Positions 1-6,048 of a DNA stretch of 7,806 nt are shown here, piece after piece. A program made the position numbers and the translations under genes. Under the pieces are notes generated by a model. That model was not told the origin of the DNA and searched no databases. It worked only from the letters and a program-made list of their open reading frames with translations. The DNA is from Chryseobacterium sp. UBA6632 (GTDB taxonomy: Bacteria > Bacteroidota > Bacteroidia > Flavobacteriales > Weeksellaceae): positions 506 through 8,311 of the forward strand of contig DKLU01000464.1 of NCBI GenBank assembly GCA_002455915.1, in the 5' to 3' direction. Every line of letters begins with the position of its first letter. Within the stretch, counting starts at the first letter, position 1.

Positions 1-1
1 T

Positions 2-346
2 CTTGCCGAAGAAGATTTTAATTATTTTAAAGAAGCGATTCCAAGAGATTATTTGCCCAATCTTGAAGTCTATGTAATTATCGAAAATGAAAAGCCACAA
101 GGTTTCGCATCTGTTTCTAAAGGAAATTTAGAAATGCTTTTCATTCATAATGATTTGCGTGGAAAAGGTTTAGGCAAAGCATTATATCAATTTATGAAAG
201 AAAAAACCGGCTTAATAAAAGTAGATGTGAACGAACAAAACCCACAAGCCATCGGTTTTTATGAAAAACTAGGATTTAAGCAAGTTGGAAGATCTGAGAA
301 AGATGGTTCGGGTAAGGATTATGCAATTATTCATATGAGTTTGTAA
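2..346 (+). CDS. GNAT-family N-acetyltransferase, YjaB-like (5' truncated by window edge)
   Basis: Predicted acyltransferase that moves an acetyl group from acetyl-CoA to an unidentified amine. The open frame runs in from base 2, giving 114 visible residues; a TTG at 53 is internal and should not be taken as the start, because the protein reads sensibly upstream of it (EEDFNYFKEAIPRDY). The GNAT acetyl-CoA loop is seen as LRGKGLGKAL, followed by the late-domain motif NEQNPQAIGFYEKLGFK and the ending GRSEKDGSGKDY. From memory, E. coli YjaB has the same order (RGCGVGR, NEQNEQAVGFYKKVGFK, GRSEVDDLGKPY), so this is probably its family; roughly 35 N-terminal residues lie outside the window. It converges on the LysR gene with an inverted repeat in the gap. 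The substrate cannot be told from sequence. Confidence 0.9.
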   Translation, partial: LAEEDFNYFKEAIPRDYLPNLEVYVIIENEKPQGFASVSKGNLEMLFIHNDLRGKGLGKALYQFMKEKTGLIKVDVNEQNPQAIGFYEKLGFKQVGRSEKDGSGKDYAIIHMSL

Positions 347-364
347 ATGAATTTTACCATAATG

Positions 365-443
365 TTTGTCATTCTGACGAAGGAAGAATCTCAACATAAA
401 TTAGAGATTCTTCAATCTGCTTTGCTTCTTCCAGAATGACAAA
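365..443. repeat. Double-stem inverted repeat, GTCATTCTGA family, copy 1
   Basis: An outer 12-bp perfect inverted repeat (TTTGTCATTCTG at 365-376, CAGAATGACAAA at 432-443) encloses a second 10-bp perfect one (GAAGAATCTC at 383-392, GAGATTCTTC at 404-413) with an 11-base loop. It fills the gap between the convergent GNAT and LysR genes, so it could act as a bidirectional terminator. A related copy at 4365-4440 shares the ends and the GAAGAATCTC core, so this is a dispersed element, not a one-off terminator. No protein is encoded. Confidence 0.85.
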
Positions 444-455
444 TCCTACAAAATT

Positions 456-1373
456 TTAAGCGATCAAACTTTCTTCTTTACTCATCATTTTTCTGAACAA
501 ACCTTTAATATGATCGATTTCTTCTGCATAATTTGTTTTTTTTCTGCATCCAAAATACAACGTATTTTCTAGTTTTTTTTCACCCTCCCAAATTAGTTTG
601 ACTTCTCCGTTTTCAATCGCATCTTTGCATAAAAAATCAGGAACAACAGCCAATCCCGTGCCTCCTTTCAGACAACGAACAATTGAGTTTAAGTTAGGAA
701 CAATATAATTCGGTCGGAAATTCGGCTTATGCCCAAAATTCAGAATCCAAAACTGAAAAAGATGTTCCATATCTCCGGTCGTTCCGTACCATTTTTCCTG
801 TTTCAGCCATTCCTCGACGTGTTCCAAACCTTTTGTGGCAACGACCTCATTGAAACTTTCTGTATCTACATTTTTTCCTCCGACTAAAATAATCTGTTCT
901 GAAGAAAATGCTTCATGTAAAATATTAGGAGAAGTTCCTTTTTTGGGTGTAATAATTAAATCTAAAATCCCTTTATCCAGTTGATCCAACATTTCAGGAT
1001 ATTCTCCGAAACTGATAATCAGATTAAAAGGCAAAGTTGAAACATACTGTTCTAAAGTCGTCTGAAAAGTCTCAAAACACATTCCCACACTTATCGTCGG
1101 CGTATGTTTTTCGGTAGATTTTTGAAAGTTTTTTTCAACATCTTCCAATTTCGTCAGCGGTTCTGAAATCGCGTTGAACAAGACTTTTCCTCTTTCCGTC
1201 GGAATCATTTTTCTTCCCGTTCTGTCGAATAATTTATAACCGACATATGCTTCCAAAGAGCTCAAATGTAAACTCACTCCTGGTTGCGAAATAAATAGAG
1301 AATCCGCCGCTCCCGTCAATGTTCCGGTTTTATAAATTGCTTTAAAGGTTCTATACCATTCTAGATTTACCAT
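456..1373 (-). CDS. LysR-type transcriptional regulator
   Basis: A DNA-binding regulator of 305 residues, the usual length for the family. The N-terminal winged helix-turn-helix covers about residues 4-62 (GTLTGAADSLFISQPGVSLHL, then LFDRTGRKMIPTERG). The effector-binding domain follows from about residue 92 and contains the typical late motif GGTGLAVVPDF. I chose the ATG at 1373 (MVNLEWYRTF) because LysR proteins begin right at this helix. The frame stays open to a GTG at 1463, but the extra 30 residues are read through a GTGAATTGT-type repeat and match nothing expected. The effector is unknown. The nearest plausible targets are its own promoter and the mdaB-ygiN unit beyond the metallophosphoesterase gene; LysR regulators often control quinone or oxidative-stress reductases, but this link is inferred. 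Confidence 0.93.
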   Translation of the reverse strand: MVNLEWYRTFKAIYKTGTLTGAADSLFISQPGVSLHLSSLEAYVGYKLFDRTGRKMIPTERGKVLFNAISEPLTKLEDVEKNFQKSTEKHTPTISVGMCFETFQTTLEQYVSTLPFNLIISFGEYPEMLDQLDKGILDLIITPKKGTSPNILHEAFSSEQIILVGGKNVDTESFNEVVATKGLEHVEEWLKQEKWYGTTGDMEHLFQFWILNFGHKPNFRPNYIVPNLNSIVRCLKGGTGLAVVPDFLCKDAIENGEVKLIWEGEKKLENTLYFGCRKKTNYAEEIDHIKGLFRKMMSKEESLIA

Positions 1374-1385
1374 AATCTTATAAAG

Positions 1386-1470
1386 TTGTGAATTGTAAAA
1401 TTGCTCCGCAGTGAATTGTGAAGTTTTAAATAAATTGTCAAACAAAGCGAATTGACTACTCACAATTCAC
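1386..1470. repeat. GTGAATTGT repeats in the LysR leader
   Basis: GTGAATTGT occurs at 1388-1396 and 1411-1419. The second copy, extended to GTGAATTGTG (1411-1420), has a perfect 10-bp inverted partner CACAATTCAC at 1461-1470. The stretch lies between the likely LysR promoter and its ATG. It may be a dispersed repeat, or a set of autoregulatory operator half-sites; the sequence alone does not decide. Confidence 0.6.
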
Positions 1471-1486
1471 TATCACTTTTCTGATA

Positions 1487-1494
1487 CAAAATTA
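1487..1494 (-). promoter_or_regulatory. Candidate -7 element for the LysR gene
   Basis: Read on the minus strand the bases are TAATTTTG, a full match to the Bacteroidota -7 consensus TAnnTTTG. It starts 9 bases after the end of the metallophosphoesterase gene. No clear TTTG is seen at the -33 position. Transcription from here would give a leader of about 105 bases to the ATG at 1373, carrying the GTGAATTGT repeats. This short motif arises often in AT-rich DNA, so confidence is moderate. Confidence 0.4.
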
Positions 1495-1502
1495 CAAAAT
1501 AA

Positions 1503-2246
1503 TCAGATTACTGATAATTTTTCATTTCTCAAAAACGAAGCATAATAATTGGGAATCTCACTTTTCTCGATTTCAAGAGCAACTTCTTCAAGCGGATAAT
1601 CTAACTGAATGATTTCGGGAGTAATTTTTTCTTCATCTAAAGTCAAAATAACATACGAAGCCAATCGATTTTCTTCTCGCGAACGCCCGACAGAACCACA
1701 ATTTATTGCCCATTTTCCATCAAAATATTTTGCAAAAGACATGTGGGTATGCCCCATCAAAATAGCATCAGACTGAGAGTCTTCCAACATATTTTGAAAA
1801 ATCTCATCGTGTTCATTTTCATACAAATACGTATCATTACTTTCCAGACTGGAATGCACCAACTGAATATTCCAATGCTTTTTACCTACTTTATAATTTA
1901 ACTTTAAATGAAAAGGTAATTCAGATAAATAGTTTTTATTCTCCTGAGTAATGTATTTTTTAGAATGGTCGATTGCTAAAAACCTTGCAGCCGTTTCCTC
2001 TTCAGAATGTTTACTCAAAGGAATTACAGGAATGTCAAAAGCTATTCTCTCATCATGATTTCCCATAATACAAGGAATATTTAGGCTCCTTATTTTTTCA
2101 ATCACTTCATTTCCCCAAGGTGCAAAATCCACAAGATCACCCAAACAGAACTTCTGCTGTATTCCTCTTTCTTCAATATCATTCAACACCACTTCCAATG
2201 CAGGAAGATTTCCGTGCACATCGCTAAAAACCGCAATCTGTATCAT
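1503..2246 (-). CDS. Calcineurin-like metallophosphoesterase (YfcE/Metallophos_2 type)
   Basis: A predicted cytoplasmic two-metal phosphohydrolase or phosphodiesterase of 247 residues, full length for this group. All metal-site motifs are visible in order: DVHGN (Asp9, His11), GDLVD (Asp37), GNHDE (Asn63, His64), a lone His131 in QLVHSS, and GHTH (165-168), followed by NCGSVG (182-187), typical of the Metallophos_2 branch. The active site therefore looks complete. The substrate is unknown. The start MIQIAVFSDVHGN places the first motif at residue 9, as expected. It lies upstream of the LysR gene in the same direction and is divergent from mdaB. There is no signal peptide. A perfect TAAATTTG promoter motif sits about 20 bases before the start. 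Confidence 0.92.
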   Translation of the reverse strand: MIQIAVFSDVHGNLPALEVVLNDIEERGIQQKFCLGDLVDFAPWGNEVIEKIRSLNIPCIMGNHDERIAFDIPVIPLSKHSEEETAARFLAIDHSKKYITQENKNYLSELPFHLKLNYKVGKKHWNIQLVHSSLESNDTYLYENEHDEIFQNMLEDSQSDAILMGHTHMSFAKYFDGKWAINCGSVGRSREENRLASYVILTLDEEKITPEIIQLDYPLEEVALEIEKSEIPNYYASFLRNEKLSVI

Positions 2247-2266
2247 TTATTCTTCAATTTTAATAA

Positions 2267-2274
2267 CAAATTTA
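2267..2274 (-). promoter_or_regulatory. Candidate -7 element for the metallophosphoesterase
   Basis: On the minus strand the sequence is TAAATTTG, a full match to TAnnTTTG, ending 20 bases before the start codon. That position implies a short leader of about 15 bases. The -33 region has no TTTG, so the assignment rests on one element and its position. Confidence 0.5.
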
Positions 2275-2346
2275 AGTGACAGAAAATTATTCAGTTTAAA
2301 AGGAAGTATGATTTTTGAACATGAAACGGAGAATTAATACTGGCGA

Positions 2347-2421
2347 GAAGATGGAAGCTCGGAGTTGAAAGTCATAACAATTAAAATTTCAGCCCAATCA
2401 AACTTCCATCTTCCATCTTCC
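2347..2421. repeat. Inverted repeat of the GAAGATGGAAG / CTTCCATCTTC type
   Basis: GAAGATGGAAG at 2347-2357 and CTTCCATCTTC at 2403-2413 are a perfect 11-bp inverted pair about 45 bases apart. The right arm continues as a 7-base tandem (TTCCATC twice plus TTCC, 2404-2421). A shorter inner pair, TTGAAA (2365-2370) with TTTCA (2387-2391), also fits. It sits in the divergent gap between the metallophosphoesterase and mdaB, upstream of both promoters, so it is not a simple terminator. The base content (GGAAGATGG on one strand) differs from the AT-rich surroundings. Confidence 0.7.
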
Positions 2422-2447
2422 AAACCAAGCAACCTATCATTTTTATA

Positions 2448-2459
2448 ATACTTAAGTAT
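2448..2459. promoter_or_regulatory. 12-bp palindrome upstream of mdaB, candidate operator
   Basis: ATACTTAAGTAT is a perfect palindrome, extended by two more paired bases on each side after one mismatch. It includes the loose LysR pattern T-N11-A (T at 2446, A at 2458). Its centre lies about 41 bases before the mdaB -7 element, a place where LysR activators commonly bind. AT-rich palindromes also arise by chance, so this is a candidate only. Confidence 0.35.
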
Positions 2460-2494
2460 AATTCATATTATTTTTATTATACAATACACCAACC

Positions 2495-2502
2495 TAACTT
2501 TG
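2495..2502 (+). promoter_or_regulatory. Probable -7 element of the mdaB-ygiN operon
   Basis: TAACTTTG matches the Bacteroidota consensus TAnnTTTG completely and lies 29 bases before the mdaB start, giving a leader of about 24 bases. The -33 region (around 2471-2475) is TTTTT, a partial match to TTTG. The leader before the ATG is A-rich (AACAATCATACAACA) with no Shine-Dalgarno sequence, as is common in this phylum. Confidence 0.6.
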
Positions 2503-2531
2503 CATCATAAAATTTAAACAATCATACAACA

Positions 2532-3146
2532 ATGAAAAAAGTATTAATCATCAACGGTGGACAAAACTTCGGACATTCCGGAGGAAAATATAATCAGACA
2601 ATTGCAGAAAATACATTAGAAGTTTTAAAAAGCTTTGGAAATGTAGAAGTTAAAATTACGAACGTAAGCGAAAACTATGACAAATATGAAGAGGTTCAAA
2701 AGTTTGTTTGGGCAGATTATATCATTTACCACACACCAATCTGGTGGTTTCAGTTACCGAATGGTTTGAAAAAATATATCGATGAAGTTTTCACGGCAGG
2801 TCATGCAAAAGGAATTTATATGAGCGACGGGAGAAAAGCAGATAATCCTACCATTAATTACGGAACCGGAGGAATGCTGAACGGAAGAAAATATATGTTG
2901 ACAACAAGCTGGAACGCTCCTGAAACTGCTTTCACGCTTCCCGGAGAATTCTTCAATGAGACAAGTGTAGATAACGGACCTCTATTTGGCTTCCACAGAA
3001 TGAATGCCTTTGTTTCTTTAGAAAAAATGGAAAGCTTTCACTTTCATGATGTAGAGAAAAATGCGAATATTGCACGTGATATGAAGCTTTACAGAGAACA
3101 TCTTACTACCGTTTTTGAAAAAGAATTAAAACCACAATTAGCCTAA
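2532..3146 (+). CDS. mdaB: NAD(P)H quinone oxidoreductase MdaB, flavodoxin-like fold
   Basis: A cytoplasmic flavoprotein expected to reduce quinones by two electrons using NADPH, avoiding semiquinone radicals. The 204 residues begin with the flavodoxin-like strand and loop KKVLIINGGQNFGHSGG. Then come WADYIIYHTPIWWFQLP (about 60-76, flavin and quinone contact loop), KKYIDEVFTAGHA, SDGR, YGTGGMLNGRKYML and TSWNAPETAF. Recalled E. coli MdaB shows the same series (FAHSNGQL, WADVVIWQMPGWW, KKYIDDVFTEGHG, YGSGG, TWNAP), at 193 residues. The next gene is a YgiN homologue overlapping by one base; the same two genes are also neighbours in E. coli, which supports both identifications. It probably responds to quinone or electrophile stress, perhaps through the nearby LysR protein. 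Confidence 0.93.
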   Translation: MKKVLIINGGQNFGHSGGKYNQTIAENTLEVLKSFGNVEVKITNVSENYDKYEEVQKFVWADYIIYHTPIWWFQLPNGLKKYIDEVFTAGHAKGIYMSDGRKADNPTINYGTGGMLNGRKYMLTTSWNAPETAFTLPGEFFNETSVDNGPLFGFHRMNAFVSLEKMESFHFHDVEKNANIARDMKLYREHLTTVFEKELKPQLA

Positions 3147-3433
3147 TGAAAATTTATTTAACAGCTATAATTAAGGCAAAAGAAGAGCACAGAAACGAAG
3201 TTTTAGAGGTTCTTCAAAATATGGTAAAAGAAACCGTAAAAGAAGAAGCTAACGAATTATATACGCTTCACCAAGGAATTGAAGACAAAAACCAATTTGT
3301 TTTTTATGAAATCTGGAAAAATAAAGAAGGCTTGGAGCAACACAATCAACAACCTTATATTCAAGCTTTTGTAGCTTTGGTTGATGAAAAGTTACAGGAA
3401 AAACCTCAGATTTATTTAACAGAAATTATTTAA
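3146..3433 (+). CDS. ygiN: YgiN-like quinol monooxygenase (ABM domain)
   Basis: A small protein of 95 residues with one antibiotic-biosynthesis-monooxygenase (ABM, dimeric ferredoxin-like) fold. E. coli YgiN oxidises menadiol, the product of MdaB, back to the quinone. The ABM pattern is visible: MKIYLTAIIKAKEEHRNEVL at the start, KEEANELYTLHQGIED in the middle, then FVFYEIWKNKEGLEQHNQQPYI (51-72) with His66 where the family has a conserved histidine. The start ATG shares its A with the TAA stop of mdaB, so the two genes are very likely translationally coupled. Without the mdaB context one could only call it a generic ABM-domain protein; the pairing makes the YgiN call likely. Confidence 0.85.
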   Translation: MKIYLTAIIKAKEEHRNEVLEVLQNMVKETVKEEANELYTLHQGIEDKNQFVFYEIWKNKEGLEQHNQQPYIQAFVALVDEKLQEKPQIYLTEII

Positions 3434-3434
3434 T

Positions 3435-3567
3435 TTTTACCGCAAAAGGCATAAAAGAACTGATTGAAAACAAAATTGCAAAAGTTTGCAAAACTTAAGT
3501 TTCAAGCTTTATTTGCTTTTGAAATTCTTAAACCAAATTAAAATCTTTTGATTCTTTTGCGGTAAAA
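3435..3567. repeat. 133-bp inverted-repeat element with ACCGCAAAAG ends
   Basis: TTTTACCGCAAAAG at 3435-3448 and CTTTTGCGGTAAAA at 3554-3567 are a perfect 14-bp inverted pair that fills almost the whole gap between ygiN and the DJ-1 gene. Inside is a perfect 12-bp palindrome, AAACTTAAGTTT (3491-3502). No protein is encoded. It may end ygiN transcription or be a small mobile or MITE-like unit; no target-site duplication is evident. The element at the window's right end has related termini (AACGCGAAG with CTTTGCGT). Confidence 0.75.
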
Positions 3568-3584
3568 TATAAACATTCAAAATC

Positions 3585-4337
3585 ATGAAAAAATTAGCAT
3601 TTATATTATTAGCCATCTTTACCATCGGATTTGCTCAGGCACAAGCCAAAAAATCTAAAAATGTAAAAAAGAAAATCTTATTCGTTGTGACAAGTCATGA
3701 CAAAAAAGGTGATACAGACGAAGAAACAGGATATTATCTTGGCGAGGTTTCGCATCCTTGGGAAGTTCTTCACAAAGCAGGTTACGAAATCGATTTTGTA
3801 AGTCCGAAAGGAGGAACTCCTCCAGTTGACGGATTCGATTTGAAAGATCCTGTCAATAAAGAATTCTGGGAAAATAAAGAATATAAAAACAAAATAGATC
3901 ATTCTTTGAAACCATCAGAAGTTAATCCAAATAACTATTCTACCATATTTTATGCAGGAGGTCATGGCGCAATGTGGGATTTTGCAGACAACACAGAATT
4001 GTCGGCGATTGCTTCAAAAATTTACGAAAACGGAGGAATTGTAGCCGGAGTTTGTCACGGTCCCGCCGGTTTAGTGAATATCAAATTGAACAACGGTAAG
4101 TATCTCGTTGATGGTAAAAAAATCAACGCTTTTACCAATGAAGAAGAATCTGAAGTAAAATTAACGAATGTCGTCCCTTTTCTTTTGGAAGATAAATTAA
4201 AAGAAAGAGGCGCAAAATTTGAAAAATCAGGGCTTTGGCAGAATCATGTGGTGATTGATCAGCGAGTGATTACAGGACAAAATCCTCAATCGGCAAAAAG
4301 TGTTGGGGAAGCTATTTTAAAAGAATTGAATAAGTAA
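3585..4337 (+). CDS. Exported DJ-1/PfpI family protein, Hsp31-like
   Basis: A 250-residue member of the class I glutamine amidotransferase-like superfamily, closest in style to Hsp31/class III DJ-1 proteins, which act as glutathione-independent glyoxalases or holding chaperones. The likely nucleophile is Cys157 in AGVCHGPAG, followed by His158. Glu54 in LGEVSHPWEVL fits the acidic partner, and GGHGAMWDF (125-133) is the oxyanion region. The N-terminus is a clear Sec signal peptide: KK at positions 2-3, a hydrophobic run to about residue 16, and AQAQA before a probable cut near residue 21, followed by a lysine-rich start (KKSKNVKKK). Most Hsp31 relatives are cytosolic, so a periplasmic location is the odd point. 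No promoter is clear upstream; the preceding gap is a repeat. Confidence 0.92.
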   Translation: MKKLAFILLAIFTIGFAQAQAKKSKNVKKKILFVVTSHDKKGDTDEETGYYLGEVSHPWEVLHKAGYEIDFVSPKGGTPPVDGFDLKDPVNKEFWENKEYKNKIDHSLKPSEVNPNNYSTIFYAGGHGAMWDFADNTELSAIASKIYENGGIVAGVCHGPAGLVNIKLNNGKYLVDGKKINAFTNEEESEVKLTNVVPFLLEDKLKERGAKFEKSGLWQNHVVIDQRVITGQNPQSAKSVGEAILKELNK

Positions 4338-4364
4338 AATTTTCAATCATTATAAACAATCACA

Positions 4365-4440
4365 TTTGTCATTCTGAACGGAACGAAGTGGAGTGAAGAA
4401 TCTCTAAAAAACTTAGATTCATCCTTCGTCAGAATGACAA
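4365..4440. repeat. Double-stem inverted repeat, GTCATTCTGA family, copy 2
   Basis: TTGTCATTCTG at 4366-4376 pairs perfectly with CAGAATGACAA at 4430-4440. An inner pair GAATCT (4398-4403) and AGATTC (4415-4420) makes a second stem. The ends and the GAAGAATCTC core (4395-4404) are the same as in the copy at 365-443, while the middle differs. It lies between two genes pointing the same way, so it could reduce read-through from the DJ-1 gene into the aldo/keto reductase gene. Confidence 0.85.
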
Positions 4441-4494
4441 GATTGAGAATATTTTTAAAATTAAAATTTTTAATCAAAACAAGACAAAAACAAA

Positions 4495-5478
4495 ATGGAA
4501 TATAGAAAATTAGGAAACACTGATCTTGAACTTTCAGTGATTACACACGGAGCGTTTGCCATCGGTGGAAATATGTGGAGCGGAAATGAAAAACAAGATT
4601 CCATCAACTCAATCCATGCTTCTTTGGATAATGGCGTAACTTCAATTGATACTGCACCTTTTTATGGTTTCGGATTAAGTGAAGAGATGATCGGGGAAGC
4701 CATTAAAGGAAAAGATCGTTCAAAAATACAGTTGCTTACTAAATTCGGATTGGTTTGGGACGGAAGCAATAACGGAAAAGGAGAATTTTTCTTCGATGCA
4801 GAGGAAAATGGTAAAAAAATTCCTATTTATAAATTTGCTTCAAAAGAGAATATTATAAAAGAAGTTGAGGAAAGTTTAAAAAGATTAGGGACAGATTATA
4901 TCGATCTTTTACAATTGCACTGGCCAGATGCAACAACTCCAATCAGTGAAACGATGGAAGCTTTGGAATTGCTGATTCAACAAGGAAAAATCAGAACCGC
5001 GGGTGTGAGCAATTATTCTGTTGAACAAATGGAAGAAGCGAATAAAACATTGAAATTGGCGAGTAATCAAGTTCCATATAGTATGCTGAACCGTTCAATT
5101 GAAAATGATTTGGTTCCTTATTCTTTGGAAAACAATTCCGGAATTATCGTGTACAGCCCGATGGAAAGAGGATTGTTGACAGGAAAATATTTTAAAGACA
5201 ATAAACTAAAAGAAGACGATCACAGAAACGGATATTTTTCGCAGTTTGATTTGAATAAAGTAAAAAATTTCTTAGACAAAATAGAACCGATTGCTCAGGA
5301 AAAAGGAGCAACTCTGTCTCAGTTAGTTTTACGCTGGACAACTCTACAACCAGCCATCACAGTGGTTTTAGCAGGAGCAAGAAAGGCTCAACAGGCCATT
5401 GAAAATGCCACAGCAATGTATTTCGACTTATCTCAGGAAGAGCTGAATTTTATTACGACAGAGTTAGCACAACTTTAA
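4495..5478 (+). CDS. Aldo/keto reductase (IolS/YdjG-like)
   Basis: A cytoplasmic NADPH-dependent carbonyl reductase with a TIM-barrel fold, 327 residues, full length. The catalytic tetrad is complete: Asp52 in IDTAPFYG, Tyr57, Lys83 in LTKFG and His142 in LLQLHWPD. GVSNYS (170-175) and VYSPMERGLLTGKY follow as in the family, and the C-terminal VVLAGARKAQQAIENA is the region that binds the NADP phosphate. The true substrate is unknown; relatives act on methylglyoxal and other small aldehydes. The A-rich leader (GACAAAAACAAA) has no Shine-Dalgarno sequence. No TAnnTTTG is seen in the 55 bases after the repeat, so it may be read from upstream. The DJ-1 gene before it suggests a shared role in aldehyde detoxification (inferred). 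Confidence 0.94.
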   Translation: MEYRKLGNTDLELSVITHGAFAIGGNMWSGNEKQDSINSIHASLDNGVTSIDTAPFYGFGLSEEMIGEAIKGKDRSKIQLLTKFGLVWDGSNNGKGEFFFDAEENGKKIPIYKFASKENIIKEVEESLKRLGTDYIDLLQLHWPDATTPISETMEALELLIQQGKIRTAGVSNYSVEQMEEANKTLKLASNQVPYSMLNRSIENDLVPYSLENNSGIIVYSPMERGLLTGKYFKDNKLKEDDHRNGYFSQFDLNKVKNFLDKIEPIAQEKGATLSQLVLRWTTLQPAITVVLAGARKAQQAIENATAMYFDLSQEELNFITTELAQL

Positions 5479-5491
5479 TATTTTTAAAATT

Positions 5492-5507
5492 TGTCATCAT
5501 CATGACA
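5492..5507. repeat. Small hairpin TGTCAT-CATC-ATGACA
   Basis: A 6-bp perfect stem with a 4-base loop, 14 bases after the aldo/keto reductase stop and just before the strong terminator. It could protect the 3' end of the message or be a protein site; no T tract follows it. Confidence 0.4.
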
Positions 5508-5513
5508 TTATGT

Positions 5514-5543
5514 AAAACGCTTCTCAATGTTGAGAAGCGTTTT
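5514..5543. terminator. Bidirectional rho-independent terminator
   Basis: AAAACGCTTCTCAA (5514-5527) and TTGAGAAGCGTTTT (5530-5543) form a perfect 14-bp inverted pair around TG, in practice a stem of about 12 bp with a small loop. The arms end in A4 on one side and T4 on the other, so it works in both directions, for the aldo/keto reductase (+) and the AhpD-like gene (-), which converge here. Confidence 0.9.
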
Positions 5544-5572
5544 CGTTAATAACTTTAAAATAAATAGAAGGA

Positions 5573-6016
5573 TTATTTTGCAATCGGCATATGAGTGCTT
5601 ATTGCAATTCTGTTCCATGAATTAATCGTGATAATAGCCATGATGATTTGGGCGATTTGGCTTTCATCAAACAATTGTTTTGCTTTTTGAAAAGTTTCTT
5701 CTGTTAATCCTTTTTGGCTGATCAAAGTGATTTCTTCTGTCATCGCCAATAAAACCTGTTCTTCTTCAGTATACAGCTCCAAAGCCTCTCTCCACGCGTT
5801 CAAAAGGTAAATTCTCTGTGGCGTTTCACCATATTTTATCGCATCTTTCGTGTGCATATCCAGACAAAAAGCACATCCGTTGATTTGCGACGCTCTGATC
5901 TTAATTAATTCTTTCTGAGTATGGTTTAATGAAGTCGTCTGAAGGTAACCTTCCAATCCAAACATAGCTTTATATGCAGCTTTATCAATAGCCGCCATAT
6001 CAAATCTTGCGCTCAT
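5573..6016 (-). CDS. Carboxymuconolactone decarboxylase / AhpD-like protein
   Basis: A 147-residue all-helical protein of the CMD/AhpD superfamily. The redox motif is intact: Cys48 and Cys51 in NGCAFCLDMHTKDA, with His55 after it, so a peroxidase-type or disulfide role is likelier than decarboxylation, which lacks the CxxC. WREALELYTEEEQVLLAMTEEIT and LFDESQIAQIIMAIITINSWNRI are typical of the family. The start MSARFDMAAIDKAAYKAM is the usual one for this subgroup. The gene lies 48 bases downstream of doxX in the same direction, and the gap carries a 15-base tandem repeat. The two are probably cotranscribed. The physiological electron donor is not evident. Confidence 0.92.
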   Translation of the reverse strand: MSARFDMAAIDKAAYKAMFGLEGYLQTTSLNHTQKELIKIRASQINGCAFCLDMHTKDAIKYGETPQRIYLLNAWREALELYTEEEQVLLAMTEEITLISQKGLTEETFQKAKQLFDESQIAQIIMAIITINSWNRIAISTHMPIAK

Positions 6017-6048
6017 AATATTTTATATTTTTAGTTAATTTGTTACGA

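Noticed and set aside
53..346. TTG at 53 as the start of the acetyltransferase
   Set aside because: The frame continues to the window edge with family-like sequence, so the gene is truncated by the window and does not begin here.
1374..1463. A 30-residue N-terminal extension of the LysR protein starting at GTG 1463
   Set aside because: It is translated from GTGAATTGT repeats and LysR proteins begin at the helix encoded from 1373.
2347..2421. CRISPR-like or tandem array
   Set aside because: Only two and a half 7-base units are present, with no spacers; it is one arm of an inverted repeat.
3678..3902. Open frame of 74 codons on the minus strand
   Set aside because: It lies wholly inside the well-supported DJ-1 gene and its protein has no recognisable features.
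5573..6016. True carboxymuconolactone decarboxylase of aromatic degradation
   Set aside because: The CxxC plus His motif and the absence of other catabolic genes point to the AhpD-like redox branch.
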